Part shown: positions 52,797 through 61,482 of the stretch, in pieces | Layout of the letters: each line of letters starts with the position of its first letter | How positions within the stretch are numbered: the stretch's first letter is position 1 | Origin: Actinomyces dentalis DSM 19115 | GTDB lineage: Bacteria > Actinomycetota > Actinomycetes > Actinomycetales > Actinomycetaceae | Assembly (NCBI RefSeq): GCF_000429225.1 | Contig: NZ_AUBL01000019.1 | Coordinates: forward strand, 1-64,000 | DNA: 64,000 bases | Reading direction: 5' to 3' | Translations under genes and position numbers: made by a program | Notes under the pieces: model-generated | What the model was told of the DNA's origin: nothing | Database searches by the model: none | What the model saw: the letters and a program-made list of their open reading frames with translations, nothing else

Positions 52797-52822
52797 CCTG
52801 AACCTCGAGTTTCAGGTACTCT
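52797..52822 (+). promoter_or_regulatory. divIVA promoter with inverted repeat
   Basis: CCTGAA (52797-52802) and TTCAGG (52811-52816) form an inverted repeat immediately before TACTCT (52817-52822), a -10 box 6 nt before an in-frame ATG at 52829. A protein bound to the repeat would cover the spacer between -35 and -10. Confidence 0.5.
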
Positions 52823-52888
52823 GTCCGCATGAGTACCTGGCGACCTGGTGCTCGTGACAGCTTCCGTAACGACACCGAGGTGACGAGA

Positions 52889-53491
52889 ATGACGCTTCTG
52901 ACGGCAGACGACGTCCTCAACAAGAAATTCCAGGCGACCAAGTTCCGCGAGGGCTACGAGCAGGATGAGGTCGACGAGTTCCTCGACGAGGTCGTTGAGG
53001 CCATGCGTCAGCTTGAGGCTGAGAACGCTGACCTCAAGGCCAAGCTCGAGGCCGCCAACCAGCGGGTCGCCGAGCTCGGCGAGACCGGCAGGGCCTCCGC
53101 CGTCGCCGCGCAGGAGACCGTGGTCGTCGACCGCGTCGACTCCGCTCCGATCCCGGCCATCCAGCCCGGCGGGCCGCAGGAGCCCGCCGCCGCCTCCGGC
53201 ATGCTCGAACTGGCCCAGCGCCTGCACAACGAGCACGTGGCCAACGGCAAGGCGGAGGGCGAGCGCATCATCGCCGAGGCCCGCTCCACCGGCGAGCAGA
53301 TCGTCCGCGAGGCCGAGGACCAGCGCAACCGCACCCTGGCCCAGCTCGAGAAGGAGCGCTCCGGCCTGGAGCACAAGATCGACGAGCTGCGCCGCTTCGA
53401 GGCGGACTACCGCACCCGCCTCAAGAGCTACCTGCACAACCTCCTCAACACCGTCGAGGACGCCTCGGAGAGCCAGGCTCCGGCTCTCTGA
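52889..53491 (+). CDS. divIVA: Polar growth and division protein DivIVA (Wag31)
   Basis: DivIVA binds curved membrane and directs polar growth and septum placement. The N-terminal lipid-binding domain is in TLLTADDVLNKKFQATKFRE and DEVDEFLDEVVEAMRQLEAE. A coiled coil follows, a Pro/Ala-rich linker lies around residues 75-110, and a second long coiled coil runs to the end. I chose the ATG at 52889 because it gives the standard N-terminus and has CGAGGTGA upstream; the ATG at 52829 fits a leaderless start and would add 20 residues. The length is 200 residues. Confidence 0.92.
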   Translation: MTLLTADDVLNKKFQATKFREGYEQDEVDEFLDEVVEAMRQLEAENADLKAKLEAANQRVAELGETGRASAVAAQETVVVDRVDSAPIPAIQPGGPQEPAAASGMLELAQRLHNEHVANGKAEGERIIAEARSTGEQIVREAEDQRNRTLAQLEKERSGLEHKIDELRRFEADYRTRLKSYLHNLLNTVEDASESQAPAL

Positions 53492-53552
53492 GCGGGTCCC
53501 GGAGCGGTCCGGAGCTCGCCGCGCCCGTTCGCGGTATCCCCCGTTGAGCATC

Positions 53553-53587
53553 GCGAGGGCGGCGACCCCAGCAGGGGCGCCGCCCTC
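53553..53587 (+). terminator. Hairpin terminator after divIVA
   Basis: CGAGGGCGGCG and CGCCGCCCTCG enclose CCCC-AGCA-GGGG, giving a 15-bp stem with one bulged A and a tetraloop. It marks the end of the dcw transcription unit. Confidence 0.75.
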
Positions 53588-53610
53588 GTCGTCCCCCGCT
53601 GGAAGGATCC

Positions 53611-54444
53611 ATGCCACCCTCATCCGAGACCCACCCGCCCGCGCCGGCGGCGCCCCGCGGCCGGCGCGCCGCCGGACTCGCCCGGATCCGCCCCGGGCGC
53701 CCGAGCCTGCACATGAGCGTCCTGTGGATCGTCGCCCTGGCCGTCGTCGTCGTCGACCAGGCCGCCAAGGCCTGGGCGACGGGCGCCCTGGCCGACGGGC
53801 GCAGGATCGACGTCATGGGCGGCGCCCTCGGCTTCGTCCTGGTGCGCAACCCCGGCGCCGCCTTCTCCTTCGCCACGGGTCAGACGTGGATCTTCTCCAT
53901 CGTCGCCATCGTCGTGACCGCGATCGTGGTGCGCGTGTCCAAGCGCCTGGGCTCGATGTGGTGGGCCGTGACGCTCGGGCTGGTGCTGGGCGGCGCCGTC
54001 GGCAACCTCATCGACCGGCTCGCGCGCGCGCCCGGGATCTTCCGCGGCCACGTCGTCGACTTCATCGACTACGGCGGCCTCTTCGTCGGCAATATCGCCG
54101 ATATCGCGATCGTGGGCGCCGCGGTGGCCATCGTGGGCCTGTCCCTCATCGGGCTCGAGGTCGACGGCAGCCGGGCGGCCGGGGACGCCGAGGGCAGGGC
54201 GGCCGCGCGGGCGGTGCTCGACGGGCCGCCGGACCGGGGAGAACTGCCCGCGGCGCCCGGGCCCGCGGCGGCGGCCGAGCCCGCGGGGTCGCCCGGGCCC
54301 GCGGCGGCGGCCGATGGTCCCGACGACCCCGGCGGCGCCGGGCGGGCGGCGCACTGCGCGGAGGATCCCGCACCGCCCCCGGCGTCCGGCCGGACGCCCG
54401 GTTCGGCGCCCGACGAGCCCGACGGGCCGGAGCGGTGTGCATGA
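53611..54444 (+). CDS. lspA: Lipoprotein signal peptidase LspA with C-terminal extension
   Basis: LspA cleaves signal peptides of lipoproteins in the membrane. The core has four membrane helices (VLWIVALAVVVVDQAAKAWA first). The two catalytic Asp residues are in VGNLIDRL and VVDFIDYGG, with NIADIAIVGAA following. After about residue 185 there are some 90 residues of Ala/Pro/Gly-rich sequence without known function. The stop overlaps the next gene's ATG by 4 nt. Confidence 0.93.
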   Translation: MPPSSETHPPAPAAPRGRRAAGLARIRPGRPSLHMSVLWIVALAVVVVDQAAKAWATGALADGRRIDVMGGALGFVLVRNPGAAFSFATGQTWIFSIVAIVVTAIVVRVSKRLGSMWWAVTLGLVLGGAVGNLIDRLARAPGIFRGHVVDFIDYGGLFVGNIADIAIVGAAVAIVGLSLIGLEVDGSRAAGDAEGRAAARAVLDGPPDRGELPAAPGPAAAAEPAGSPGPAAAADGPDDPGGAGRAAHCAEDPAPPPASGRTPGSAPDEPDGPERCA

Positions 54445-55367
54445 GCCCGAGGCTCCTGCCGGTGCCCGACGGGCTCGTCGGCGAGCGGGTCGATGTGGCC
54501 CTGGCCCGCATGACGGGCCTGTCGCGCTCCCGGGTGGGCGAGCTGTGCGGGCGCGGCGACGTCCGGCTGGGCGGCGCCGCCCTGAGCAAGTCCGAGCGCC
54601 TGCCCGAGGGGGCGGTGCTCGAGGTCGAGCTGCCGGGCCCGCGTCCGGTGCGGCCCGCGCCGACCCCGGTGGAGGGCATAGGCGTCCTGTTCGAGGACGA
54701 GGACATGATCGTCGTGGACAAGCCAGCCGGGGTGGCCGCCCACCCCTCCATGGGCTGGAACGGGCCCGACGTGCTGGGGGCCCTGGCCGCCATGCGGGTG
54801 CGGGTGGCGACCTCCGGCGCCGCGGAGCGCCAGGGCATCGTCTCGCGCCTGGACGTGGGCACCTCCGGCGCCATGGTTGTGGCCAAGGGGGAGCGGGCCT
54901 ACTCGGTGCTCAAGCGGGCCTTCCGCGAGCGCGCCGTGGACAAGGTCTACCACGCCGTCGTGCAGGGGCACCTCGACCCGGCCTCGGGGACCATCGACGC
55001 CCCCATCGGCCGCCACCCGGGACGGGAGTGGAGGATGGCGGTCGTCGACGGCGGGCGCGAGTCCGTCACCCACTACGACGTCGTCGAGTCCATGCCCCTG
55101 GCCGACCTCGTGCGGGTCCGCCCCGAGACCGGCCGCACCCACCAGATCCGCGTGCACATGGCCGCCGTGGGCCATCCCTGCGCGGGGGACGGGACCTACG
55201 GGGCGGACGCGGCGCTGAGCGCGCGCACGGGCCTGGGGCGCCAGTGGCTGCACGCCCGCGAACTGGCCCTGGCCCACCCGATCACGGGGGAGTGGATGGT
55301 CTTCCGCTCCGACTACCCCGCCGATCTCGTCCGGGCCCTGGAGGTCCTGCGCACCACCCACCCCTGA
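54441..55367 (+). CDS. RluD-type 23S rRNA pseudouridine synthase
   Basis: This 308-residue RluA-family enzyme converts uridine to pseudouridine in rRNA. The N-terminal S4 domain (ERVDVALARMTGLSRSRVGE) is followed by the catalytic VSRLDVGTSGAMVVAK, where Asp is the nucleophile, and RPETGRTHQIRVHMAAVGHP. It is coupled to lspA, as in many bacteria. The exact uridines modified are inferred only from the family. Confidence 0.92.
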   Translation: MSPRLLPVPDGLVGERVDVALARMTGLSRSRVGELCGRGDVRLGGAALSKSERLPEGAVLEVELPGPRPVRPAPTPVEGIGVLFEDEDMIVVDKPAGVAAHPSMGWNGPDVLGALAAMRVRVATSGAAERQGIVSRLDVGTSGAMVVAKGERAYSVLKRAFRERAVDKVYHAVVQGHLDPASGTIDAPIGRHPGREWRMAVVDGGRESVTHYDVVESMPLADLVRVRPETGRTHQIRVHMAAVGHPCAGDGTYGADAALSARTGLGRQWLHARELALAHPITGEWMVFRSDYPADLVRALEVLRTTHP

Positions 55368-55394
55368 CGCGCGCGCCGACGCCCGAGGAGCCCC

Positions 55395-55973
55395 ATGACC
55401 GCCCGACCCGGATTGCCCGACCTCGACATCACCCCGGCGAGGGCCGTCGTCGCGCCCGTGGGATTCGTCACCGCGCGGGGCGACGACGCCGATCCCGCGC
55501 TCGATGGGGTGCGCCGGGGGATCGCCGACGTGCGCCTGGAGGTCTTCGTCGGCGAGCAGGCGGTCCCCTTCGTCCAGGAGATCGACGCCCGCGACTTCCT
55601 GGCCACGACGATCCACGTCCTGGCCGCGGGCGCCGACGGCGCTGCGCTGGGGGCGGGCCGCCTGCTCCGCGATCCCGCCCGCCCCGACCGGGTCCACCTG
55701 GGGCGGCTCGCCGTGCGCCGGATCGCCCGCGGGACCGGGCTGGGGGCGCGGCTGGTCGCCGCCCTCGAGGACGCCGCGCTGAGGGGCGCCGACTCGGCCG
55801 CGCCCGCCCCGGGTGGCGCCGGGCTCACGGTGGTGCTGTCCGCCCAGGAGCGGGCCATGGGCTTCTACGAGCGCTGCGGCTACCGGGCGGCGGGCGGCGG
55901 GCGCTATCTCGACGCCGGCATCTGGCACCGGGACATGGCGCGGACCCTGCCCGGCGGCGTCGGCGCCCCGTAG
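55395..55973 (+). CDS. GNAT-family N-acetyltransferase
   Basis: This 192-residue GNAT protein resembles the ElaA/YybD-like group. VRLEVFVGEQAVPFVQEID opens the fold, the acetyl-CoA loop is in RLAVRRIARGTGLGARLVAA, and TVVLSAQERAMGFYERCGYR forms the last part. The substrate is unknown. It starts at an ATG with GAGGAGCCCC upstream. A 24-bp sequence covering its stop is repeated at about 56018 in the short gap before dnaE. Confidence 0.85.
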   Translation: MTARPGLPDLDITPARAVVAPVGFVTARGDDADPALDGVRRGIADVRLEVFVGEQAVPFVQEIDARDFLATTIHVLAAGADGAALGAGRLLRDPARPDRVHLGRLAVRRIARGTGLGARLVAALEDAALRGADSAAPAPGGAGLTVVLSAQERAMGFYERCGYRAAGGGRYLDAGIWHRDMARTLPGGVGAP

Positions 55974-56111
55974 GGCCCCGCCGCGCGCGCCGACTCCGCC
56001 CGGGAGACCCGCCGCAGTCGGCGCCCCGCAGGGCCCCGCCGTCGACCGGCCGTCCCGCGCCGCCGGAGCCGACCGGCGTCGGGCCCGACCGGCCGGGCGG
56101 CGTCGGCCCAC

Positions 56112-56117
56112 TAGGAT
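56112..56117 (+). promoter_or_regulatory. Predicted leaderless -10 box of dnaE
   Basis: TAGGAT lies 6 nt (GGGCCC) before the dnaE ATG, with no Shine-Dalgarno sequence between. Confidence 0.55.
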
Positions 56118-56123
56118 GGGCCC

Positions 56124-59100
56124 ATGGCGCAGACGACCGGTCAGGAAGACGCAGCCCCGAGGGACGACTTCGTCCACCTCCACGTCCACACCGACTACTC
56201 CATGCTCGACGGCGCCGGCAAGATCAAGGACTACATCGCCGAGGCCAAGCGCCTGGGGCAGAGCGCCCTGGCCATCACCGACCACGGCTACATGTTCGGC
56301 GCCTACGAGTTCTACGCCGCCGCCACCGCCGCCGGGATCAAGCCGATCATCGGGGTGGAGGCCTACATGACGCCGGGCACCTCCCGCTTCGACAGGACCC
56401 GCGTGTTCTGGGGGGAGGAGTCCCAGAGGAGCGACGACGTCTCCGCCCGCGGCTCCTACACGCACATGACGCTGCTGTCGCGCAACGACGAGGGCCTGCA
56501 CAACCTCATGCGCATGGACTCCTGGGCCTCCCTGGAGGGCCAGTGGGGCAAGGCCCCGCGCATCGACCGCGAGCTGCTCTCGCGCTACTCGGCCGGCCTC
56601 ATCGGCTCCACCGGCTGCCCCTCCAGCGAGGTCCAGACGCGCCTGCGCCTGGGCCAGTGGGAGGAGGCCCGGCGCGCCGCGGGAGAGCTCCAGGACATCT
56701 TCGGGCGCGAGTTCTTCTACGTCGAGCTCATGGACCACGGCCTGGAGATCGAGCGGCGCGTCACCAGGGACCTGCTGCGCCTGGCCGACGAGCTGGGCGC
56801 GCCCCTGCTGGCCACCAACGACTCCCACTACGTGCGCCCCGAGGACCGCACCGTCCAGGACGCGATGCTGTGCATCAACTCCGGCTCGGTGCTCACCGAC
56901 CCCGACCGCTTCAAGTTCGACGGCGACACCTACTACCTGCGCCCCGGCCGCGAGATGCGCGAGCTCTTCCGCGAGATGCCGGGCGCCTGCGACAACACCC
57001 TGCTCGTGGCCGAGCAGTGCGACGTCCACTTCCGCACCGTCGACGAGGGCGCCTCCTTCATGCCCGCCTTCCCCGTGCCCGAGGGCGAGACCATGGAGTC
57101 GTGGTTCGTCAGCGAGTGCTGGAGGGGCATGGAGCGGCGCTTCAACGGCGACATCCCCGCCGAGTGCCGGGCGCAGGCCGAGTACGAGATCGGCGTCATC
57201 ACCCAGATGGGCTTCCCCGGCTACTTCCTGGTGGTGGCCGACTACATCAACTGGGCCAAGTCCCGCGGCATCCGCGTGGGGCCGGGCCGCGGCTCGGGCG
57301 CCGGGTCCATGGTGGCCTACGCCATGGGCATCACCGAGCTCAACCCGCTGCGCCACGGGCTCATCTTCGAGCGCTTCCTCAACCCCGAGCGCATCTCCAT
57401 GCCCGATATCGACGTCGACTTCGACGAGCGCCGGCGCGACGAGGTCATCGAGTACGTGCGCCAGAAGTACGGCTCGGACAAGATCAGCCAGGTCGTCACC
57501 TACGGGGTCATCAAGGCCAAGCAGTCCCTGAAGGACTCCAGCCGCGTCATGGGCTACCCCTACGCGGTGGGCGACCGCCTCACCAAGGCCATGCCGCCCA
57601 CCGTCCAGGGCAAGGACATCACCATCAAGGGCATGTTCGACCCCGCCGACAAGCGCTACGGCGAGGCCCAGGAGTTCCGCGCCCTGCACGCCGAGGACCC
57701 CGACGCGCAGAAGATCGTCGAGCTCGCCAAGGGGCTGGAGGGCATGACCCGCCAGTGGGGCGTGCACGCCTGCGCCGTCATCATGTCCAGCGCGCCCCTG
57801 ATCGACATCATCCCCATGATGCAGCGCCTCCAGGACGGGGCCGTCATCACCCAGTTCGACTACCCCACCTGCGAGCACCTGGGCCTGCTCAAGATGGACT
57901 TCCTGGGGCTGCGCAACCTCACCGTCATCTCCGACGCCCTGGAGAACATCGTCGCCAACGGCAAGGAGCCGCTGGACATCGACCACGTCGAGCTGGACGA
58001 CCGGGCCACCTACGAGCTGCTCTCCCGGGGGGAGACCCTGGGCGTCTTCCAGCTCGACGGCGGCGGCATGCGCACCCTGCTGCGGCTGATGAAGCCCGAC
58101 AACTTCGAGGACATCTCCGCCGTCAGCGCCCTGTACCGGCCCGGGCCCATGGGCGCGGAGTCCCACACCAACTACGCCCTGCGCAAGAACGGGCTCCAGG
58201 AGATCGTCCCCATCCACCCCGAGCTCAAGGAGGCCCTCGAGCCGATCCTGGGGGCCACCTACGGCCTGATCGTCTACCAGGAGCAGGTCATGAAGATCGC
58301 CACCGACCTGGCGGGCTTCACCATGGGCAAGGCCGACGCCCTGCGCAAGGCCATGGGCAAGAAGAAGATGGACATCCTGGCCAGGATGTTCGTCGAGTTC
58401 GAGGCCGGCATGGTGGCGGGCGGCTTCTCCAAGGAGAGCGTCAAGACCCTGTGGGACGTCGTCGTCCCCTTCGCCAAGTACGCCTTCAACAAGGCCCACT
58501 CGGCGGCCTACGGCGTCGTGTCCTACTGGACGGCCTACCTCAAGACCCACTACCCGACCGAGTACATGGCGGCCCTGCTGACCTCCACCAAGGACAACAA
58601 GGACCGGCTCGCCGTCTACCTGGGCGAGTGCCGCCACATGGGCATCCGGGTCCTGCCCCCCGACGTCAACGCCTCGCGCGCCCAGTTCTCCGCCGACGGG
58701 GAGGACATCCGCTTCGGCCTGGCCGCCGTGCGCAACGTGGGGGCCAATGTCGTCGACGCCATCGTGGGGGCCCGCGAGGCCAAGGGCGCCTTCGCCAGCT
58801 TCGAGGACTTCCTCGACAAGGTGCCCGCCGTCGTGTGCAACAAGCGCACCATCGACTCCCTCATCAAGGCCGGGGCCTTCGACACCCTGGGCAAGTCGCG
58901 GCGCGCCCTGCAGGCCTGCCACGAGGACTTCGTCGACGAGATCATCGGGGTCAAGCGCAACGAGGCGGCCGGCCAGTTCGACCTGTTCGCCTCCCTCATG
59001 GACGGGGCGGGCGGTGCGGGCGGGGCCAGCGCCGACTCCCCGTTCGGCTCCGGCCCGGTCTTCTCCTCCGAGGTGCCCGACCTGCCCGAGTGGGACAAGA

Positions 59101-59729
59101 AGGACAAGCTCGCCTACGAGCGCGACATGCTGGGCCTGTACGTCTCCGACCACCCGCTGCTGGGGCTGGAGGGGGTGCTCGGCCGGCTCGCCGACGTCGA
59201 GATCGCCGACCTGCTCGACGACGAGGAGCGGCCCGACGGCGCCACGGTCACCGTCGCCGGCCTCATCACCTCGCTCACGCGCAAGACCACCAAGCAGGGC
59301 AACCTGTGGGCCATCGCCCAGATCGAGGACCTGGGCGGGAGCATCGAGGCCCTGTTCTTCCCGGCGACCTACCAGACGGTCTCGACGATGCTGGCCCCCG
59401 ACACGGTGGTGACGGTGCGCGGGCGCCTCAACCGCCGCGACGGACAGGTGGCGCTGTACGCCCAGGAGATGACGATCCCGGACGTCTCCGGCGCCGCGCA
59501 CGAGGCGGTGACCATCACCCTGCCGACCAACCGGTGCACGGGGCCGCTCGTCGAGCGGTTCAAGTCGGTGCTGGAGAAGCACCCGGGGATGAGCGCGGTG
59601 CGCCTGACCCTGACCAGTCCGGGGCGCGAGGTGCGCACCCAGCTGTCGGGCAGCCTGAGCGTGGAGGCCTCACCGGCCTTCTACTCCGACATCAAGGCCC
59701 TGCTCGGGCCGGGGTGCCTGAGGCGCTGA
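56124..59729 (+). CDS. dnaE: DNA polymerase III alpha subunit
   Basis: DnaE1 is the replicative polymerase subunit. The 1201-residue protein starts with the PHP domain (FVHLHVHTDYSMLDGAGK). The palm carries GPGRGSGAGSMVAYA and the catalytic PDIDVDFDERRRDEVIEYV. Fingers and helix-hairpin-helix follow (FAKYAFNKAHSAAYGVVSYW). A C-terminal OB-fold has ATVTVAGLITSLTRKTTKQG. PHP metal ligands appear retained, so proofreading by this domain is plausible, as in mycobacteria. Confidence 0.97.
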   Translation: MAQTTGQEDAAPRDDFVHLHVHTDYSMLDGAGKIKDYIAEAKRLGQSALAITDHGYMFGAYEFYAAATAAGIKPIIGVEAYMTPGTSRFDRTRVFWGEESQRSDDVSARGSYTHMTLLSRNDEGLHNLMRMDSWASLEGQWGKAPRIDRELLSRYSAGLIGSTGCPSSEVQTRLRLGQWEEARRAAGELQDIFGREFFYVELMDHGLEIERRVTRDLLRLADELGAPLLATNDSHYVRPEDRTVQDAMLCINSGSVLTDPDRFKFDGDTYYLRPGREMRELFREMPGACDNTLLVAEQCDVHFRTVDEGASFMPAFPVPEGETMESWFVSECWRGMERRFNGDIPAECRAQAEYEIGVITQMGFPGYFLVVADYINWAKSRGIRVGPGRGSGAGSMVAYAMGITELNPLRHGLIFERFLNPERISMPDIDVDFDERRRDEVIEYVRQKYGSDKISQVVTYGVIKAKQSLKDSSRVMGYPYAVGDRLTKAMPPTVQGKDITIKGMFDPADKRYGEAQEFRALHAEDPDAQKIVELAKGLEGMTRQWGVHACAVIMSSAPLIDIIPMMQRLQDGAVITQFDYPTCEHLGLLKMDFLGLRNLTVISDALENIVANGKEPLDIDHVELDDRATYELLSRGETLGVFQLDGGGMRTLLRLMKPDNFEDISAVSALYRPGPMGAESHTNYALRKNGLQEIVPIHPELKEALEPILGATYGLIVYQEQVMKIATDLAGFTMGKADALRKAMGKKKMDILARMFVEFEAGMVAGGFSKESVKTLWDVVVPFAKYAFNKAHSAAYGVVSYWTAYLKTHYPTEYMAALLTSTKDNKDRLAVYLGECRHMGIRVLPPDVNASRAQFSADGEDIRFGLAAVRNVGANVVDAIVGAREAKGAFASFEDFLDKVPAVVCNKRTIDSLIKAGAFDTLGKSRRALQACHEDFVDEIIGVKRNEAAGQFDLFASLMDGAGGAGGASADSPFGSGPVFSSEVPDLPEWDKKDKLAYERDMLGLYVSDHPLLGLEGVLGRLADVEIADLLDDEERPDGATVTVAGLITSLTRKTTKQGNLWAIAQIEDLGGSIEALFFPATYQTVSTMLAPDTVVTVRGRLNRRDGQVALYAQEMTIPDVSGAAHEAVTITLPTNRCTGPLVERFKSVLEKHPGMSAVRLTLTSPGREVRTQLSGSLSVEASPAFYSDIKALLGPGCLRR

Positions 59730-59819
59730 GGCCGGGCGTCTCCTCACCCCGGCCCCATTCCCCAGCCCCGCTCATTCCCGCCCGTCCCCCATTCCCGCGC
59801 CCCCCCCGCGCCCGCTCCT

Positions 59820-59896
59820 TTCGCGAACGCGCAGGTTTCCAGTCGAACGCGCGGCTGGGAGATGCGCGTTCGACTGGAAACCTGCGCGTTCGCGAA
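59820..59896. repeat. Long palindromic hairpin element, copy 3
   Basis: Two perfect 33-nt arms (59820-59852 and 59864-59896) flank the loop GGCTGGGAGAT. Compared with copies 1 and 2 the outer arm reads GCGAACGCG instead of GCGAGCGCG, with the matching change in the other arm. It lies between the convergent dnaE and DUF559 genes. Confidence 0.9.
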
Positions 59897-59958
59897 CTGG
59901 GTGGGGAGTCGCGCTCTCGGGAACGGGCGGAGGGACCCGGTCTGGATGGGCGGCGAGA

Positions 59959-60984
59959 TCAAAGCAGGTGGCGCACGCGCTGATCGCGCGCAGCGCTGTC
60001 CGGGGGGAAGAGCCCCAGCAGGCGGCTGATCAGGAGATCGGGCTGTCGCAGGTCCTTCCAGACGAGCCGGAACACCGTCCATCCCCCTCGGCGCAGGCGC
60101 AGCTCCCTCCGCTTCTCCGCTCTCAGGTCCTCGGGCGACACGTACTTCATGAAGCCGTCGAATTCGATTGCGATCCGCAACTGCGGCCACGCGAGGTCGA
60201 TGTAGTACCGCCGACCCTCCTCCCGGTCCTCGTACCGGTACTGGGTGACGGGCGCGGGCAGCCCGGATGCGCGGACGACGAGTCTTGCGACGCTCTCGCC
60301 CGGAGACTCCGAGAACGGGTCGGCGATGCCGATCACGGCCCGGGCGCGTTTGACTCCGCGTCGTCGGCCCTGGCGGGCGAGCGCGCGGAGCAGTTCGGCC
60401 CGGAGCTCCTCCGGGTCTCGGGCGCGGCAGCGTCCGGTGAAGCGGTCGGGGGCGCAGAGGACCCGGAATACGGCGTCGACGACGCAGATCGACTCCGCGG
60501 GAGGAAGATCGCAGGCGCAGTCAATGGCCGTGCGCTCCAGCGTGGTGACGGGAAGACCGTTGACATGGCACACCTCGTCGTCGTGCAGGGCGATGGTGTG
60601 GCGGTGGGCGGTCGGCGCCCGACCCCGTCGTCGTCGCGCGCCGTCGCAGTAGGTGACAGCGGGCATGCGGAGGTTGGGGGCGCTGGGGCGGTTGGGCATG
60701 GCTACGGCGAGATCCGGTTCCCAGGGGCGGGTCCACAGTCCGTGAACCGCTGCCGCGGCCTCATGGGTGAGCGCGCGGGCCGAGGGCGAGATCTCGAGAA
60801 GAGCGGCGCACCGCGCGAGTGTGATCTCTCGGCGCTGCTCCAACGGGTTGTCCGAGGCGGAGGGAGCGAGGTAGACGCCGCGGGCGACTTTGACGAGTCC
60901 GTCCGTGCGGTTGCACGGGCAGGTGTCGTCGCGCGAGGCGAGTCGGAGTCTGGGGAGCGGCGGAGGGCTAAGTGCGAGGGCCAT
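59959..60984 (-). CDS. AbiEi/DUF559-type protein with endonuclease-like C-terminal domain
   Basis: This 341-residue protein is of the kind often annotated as type IV toxin-antitoxin AbiEi-domain or DUF559 protein. The N-terminal half has the wing-like LVKVARGVYLAP, LTHEAAAAVHGLW and NGLPVTTLERTAIDCAC. The C-terminal half resembles the Vsr/restriction-endonuclease fold: Glu230 (SESPGESVARLV), Asp263 (YYIDLAW), Glu274-x-Asp276 (IAIEFDG) and Lys280. The N-terminal helix-turn-helix seems shortened. No cognate toxin is adjacent. Near-identical palindromes flank it on both sides. Function unknown. Confidence 0.75.
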   Translation of the reverse strand: MALALSPPPLPRLRLASRDDTCPCNRTDGLVKVARGVYLAPSASDNPLEQRREITLARCAALLEISPSARALTHEAAAAVHGLWTRPWEPDLAVAMPNRPSAPNLRMPAVTYCDGARRRRGRAPTAHRHTIALHDDEVCHVNGLPVTTLERTAIDCACDLPPAESICVVDAVFRVLCAPDRFTGRCRARDPEELRAELLRALARQGRRRGVKRARAVIGIADPFSESPGESVARLVVRASGLPAPVTQYRYEDREEGRRYYIDLAWPQLRIAIEFDGFMKYVSPEDLRAEKRRELRLRRGGWTVFRLVWKDLRQPDLLISRLLGLFPPDSAARDQRVRHLL

Positions 60985-61081
60985 GGAGCGAGGATGCGCC
61001 GTCGGGCTCCGTGTCCGCCGGACTGGATTCGAGCCCTGTGGATGGGGTGTGCGGGACGGGCCCCTGTGGAGTCCGGCCGCC

Positions 61082-61158
61082 GTCGCGAACGCGCAGGTTT
61101 CCAGTCGAACGCGCGGCTGGGAGATGTGCGTTCGACTGGAAACCTGCGCGTTCGCGAC
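61082..61158. repeat. Long palindromic hairpin element, copy 4
   Basis: The 33-nt arms at 61082-61114 and 61126-61158 flank the same loop as copy 3. One internal C is T on the right (a G-T pair), and the outermost pair is G-C here but T-A in copy 3. It lies between the DUF559 gene and the S4 gene. Confidence 0.9.
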
Positions 61159-61233
61159 CGGGGCGGGTCGGGATGGGGCCGGGCGCGACCGGGGCGGGTC
61201 GGGATGGGGCCGGGAGGTGCCGGGCGGGCGGGG

Positions 61234-61482
61234 TCAGGCCCCGTCGTCGACGGCGACCGCGGCGCCGGCCGCGCCGTGGGGCAGGTCCACCACGACGACG
61301 TCGCCGTCGGCCAGGCGGTGACCCCGCCGGGTCTCGACCCGGCCGTTGACGGTCACGTCCCCGGCCTGGACGGCGATGCGGGCCTGGCCGCCGTCCTCCA
61401 CGAGGCCGGCGAACTTGAGGAACTGGCCGAGCTTGATCGCCCCGCGGACGCGGACCGGGCGCAGTGAGGAGGACGATGTCAT
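61234..61482 (-). CDS. Small S4-domain RNA-binding protein
   Basis: The 82-residue protein is essentially one S4 domain (IKLGQFLKFAGLVEDGGQAR, then VTVNGRVETRRGHRLADGDVV), the type found in YbcJ/RlbA and ribosome-associated factors. It probably binds structured RNA; the target is unknown. A GACAAT box 6 nt before the ATG suggests another leaderless start, though the box is weak. Confidence 0.85.
   Translation of the reverse strand: MTSSSSLRPVRVRGAIKLGQFLKFAGLVEDGGQARIAVQAGDVTVNGRVETRRGHRLADGDVVVVDLPHGAAGAAVAVDDGA

Noticed and set aside
52780-52822. TTGCTT and TACTCT as a -35/-10 pair for divIVA
   Set aside because: The spacing is about 31 bp, too long for a normal sigma-70 promoter; only the -10 was kept.
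55957-56041. 24-bp direct repeat over the GNAT stop and before dnaE as a mobile-element scar
   Set aside because: It is short, very GC-rich and close together; simple slippage explains it.
54069-59582. Very long antisense reading frame opposite lspA-dnaE (and a similar long one in another plus-strand frame)
   Set aside because: It is a third-position GC artefact of GC-rich coding DNA; the translation has no recognisable domain and the real genes in this span are certain.
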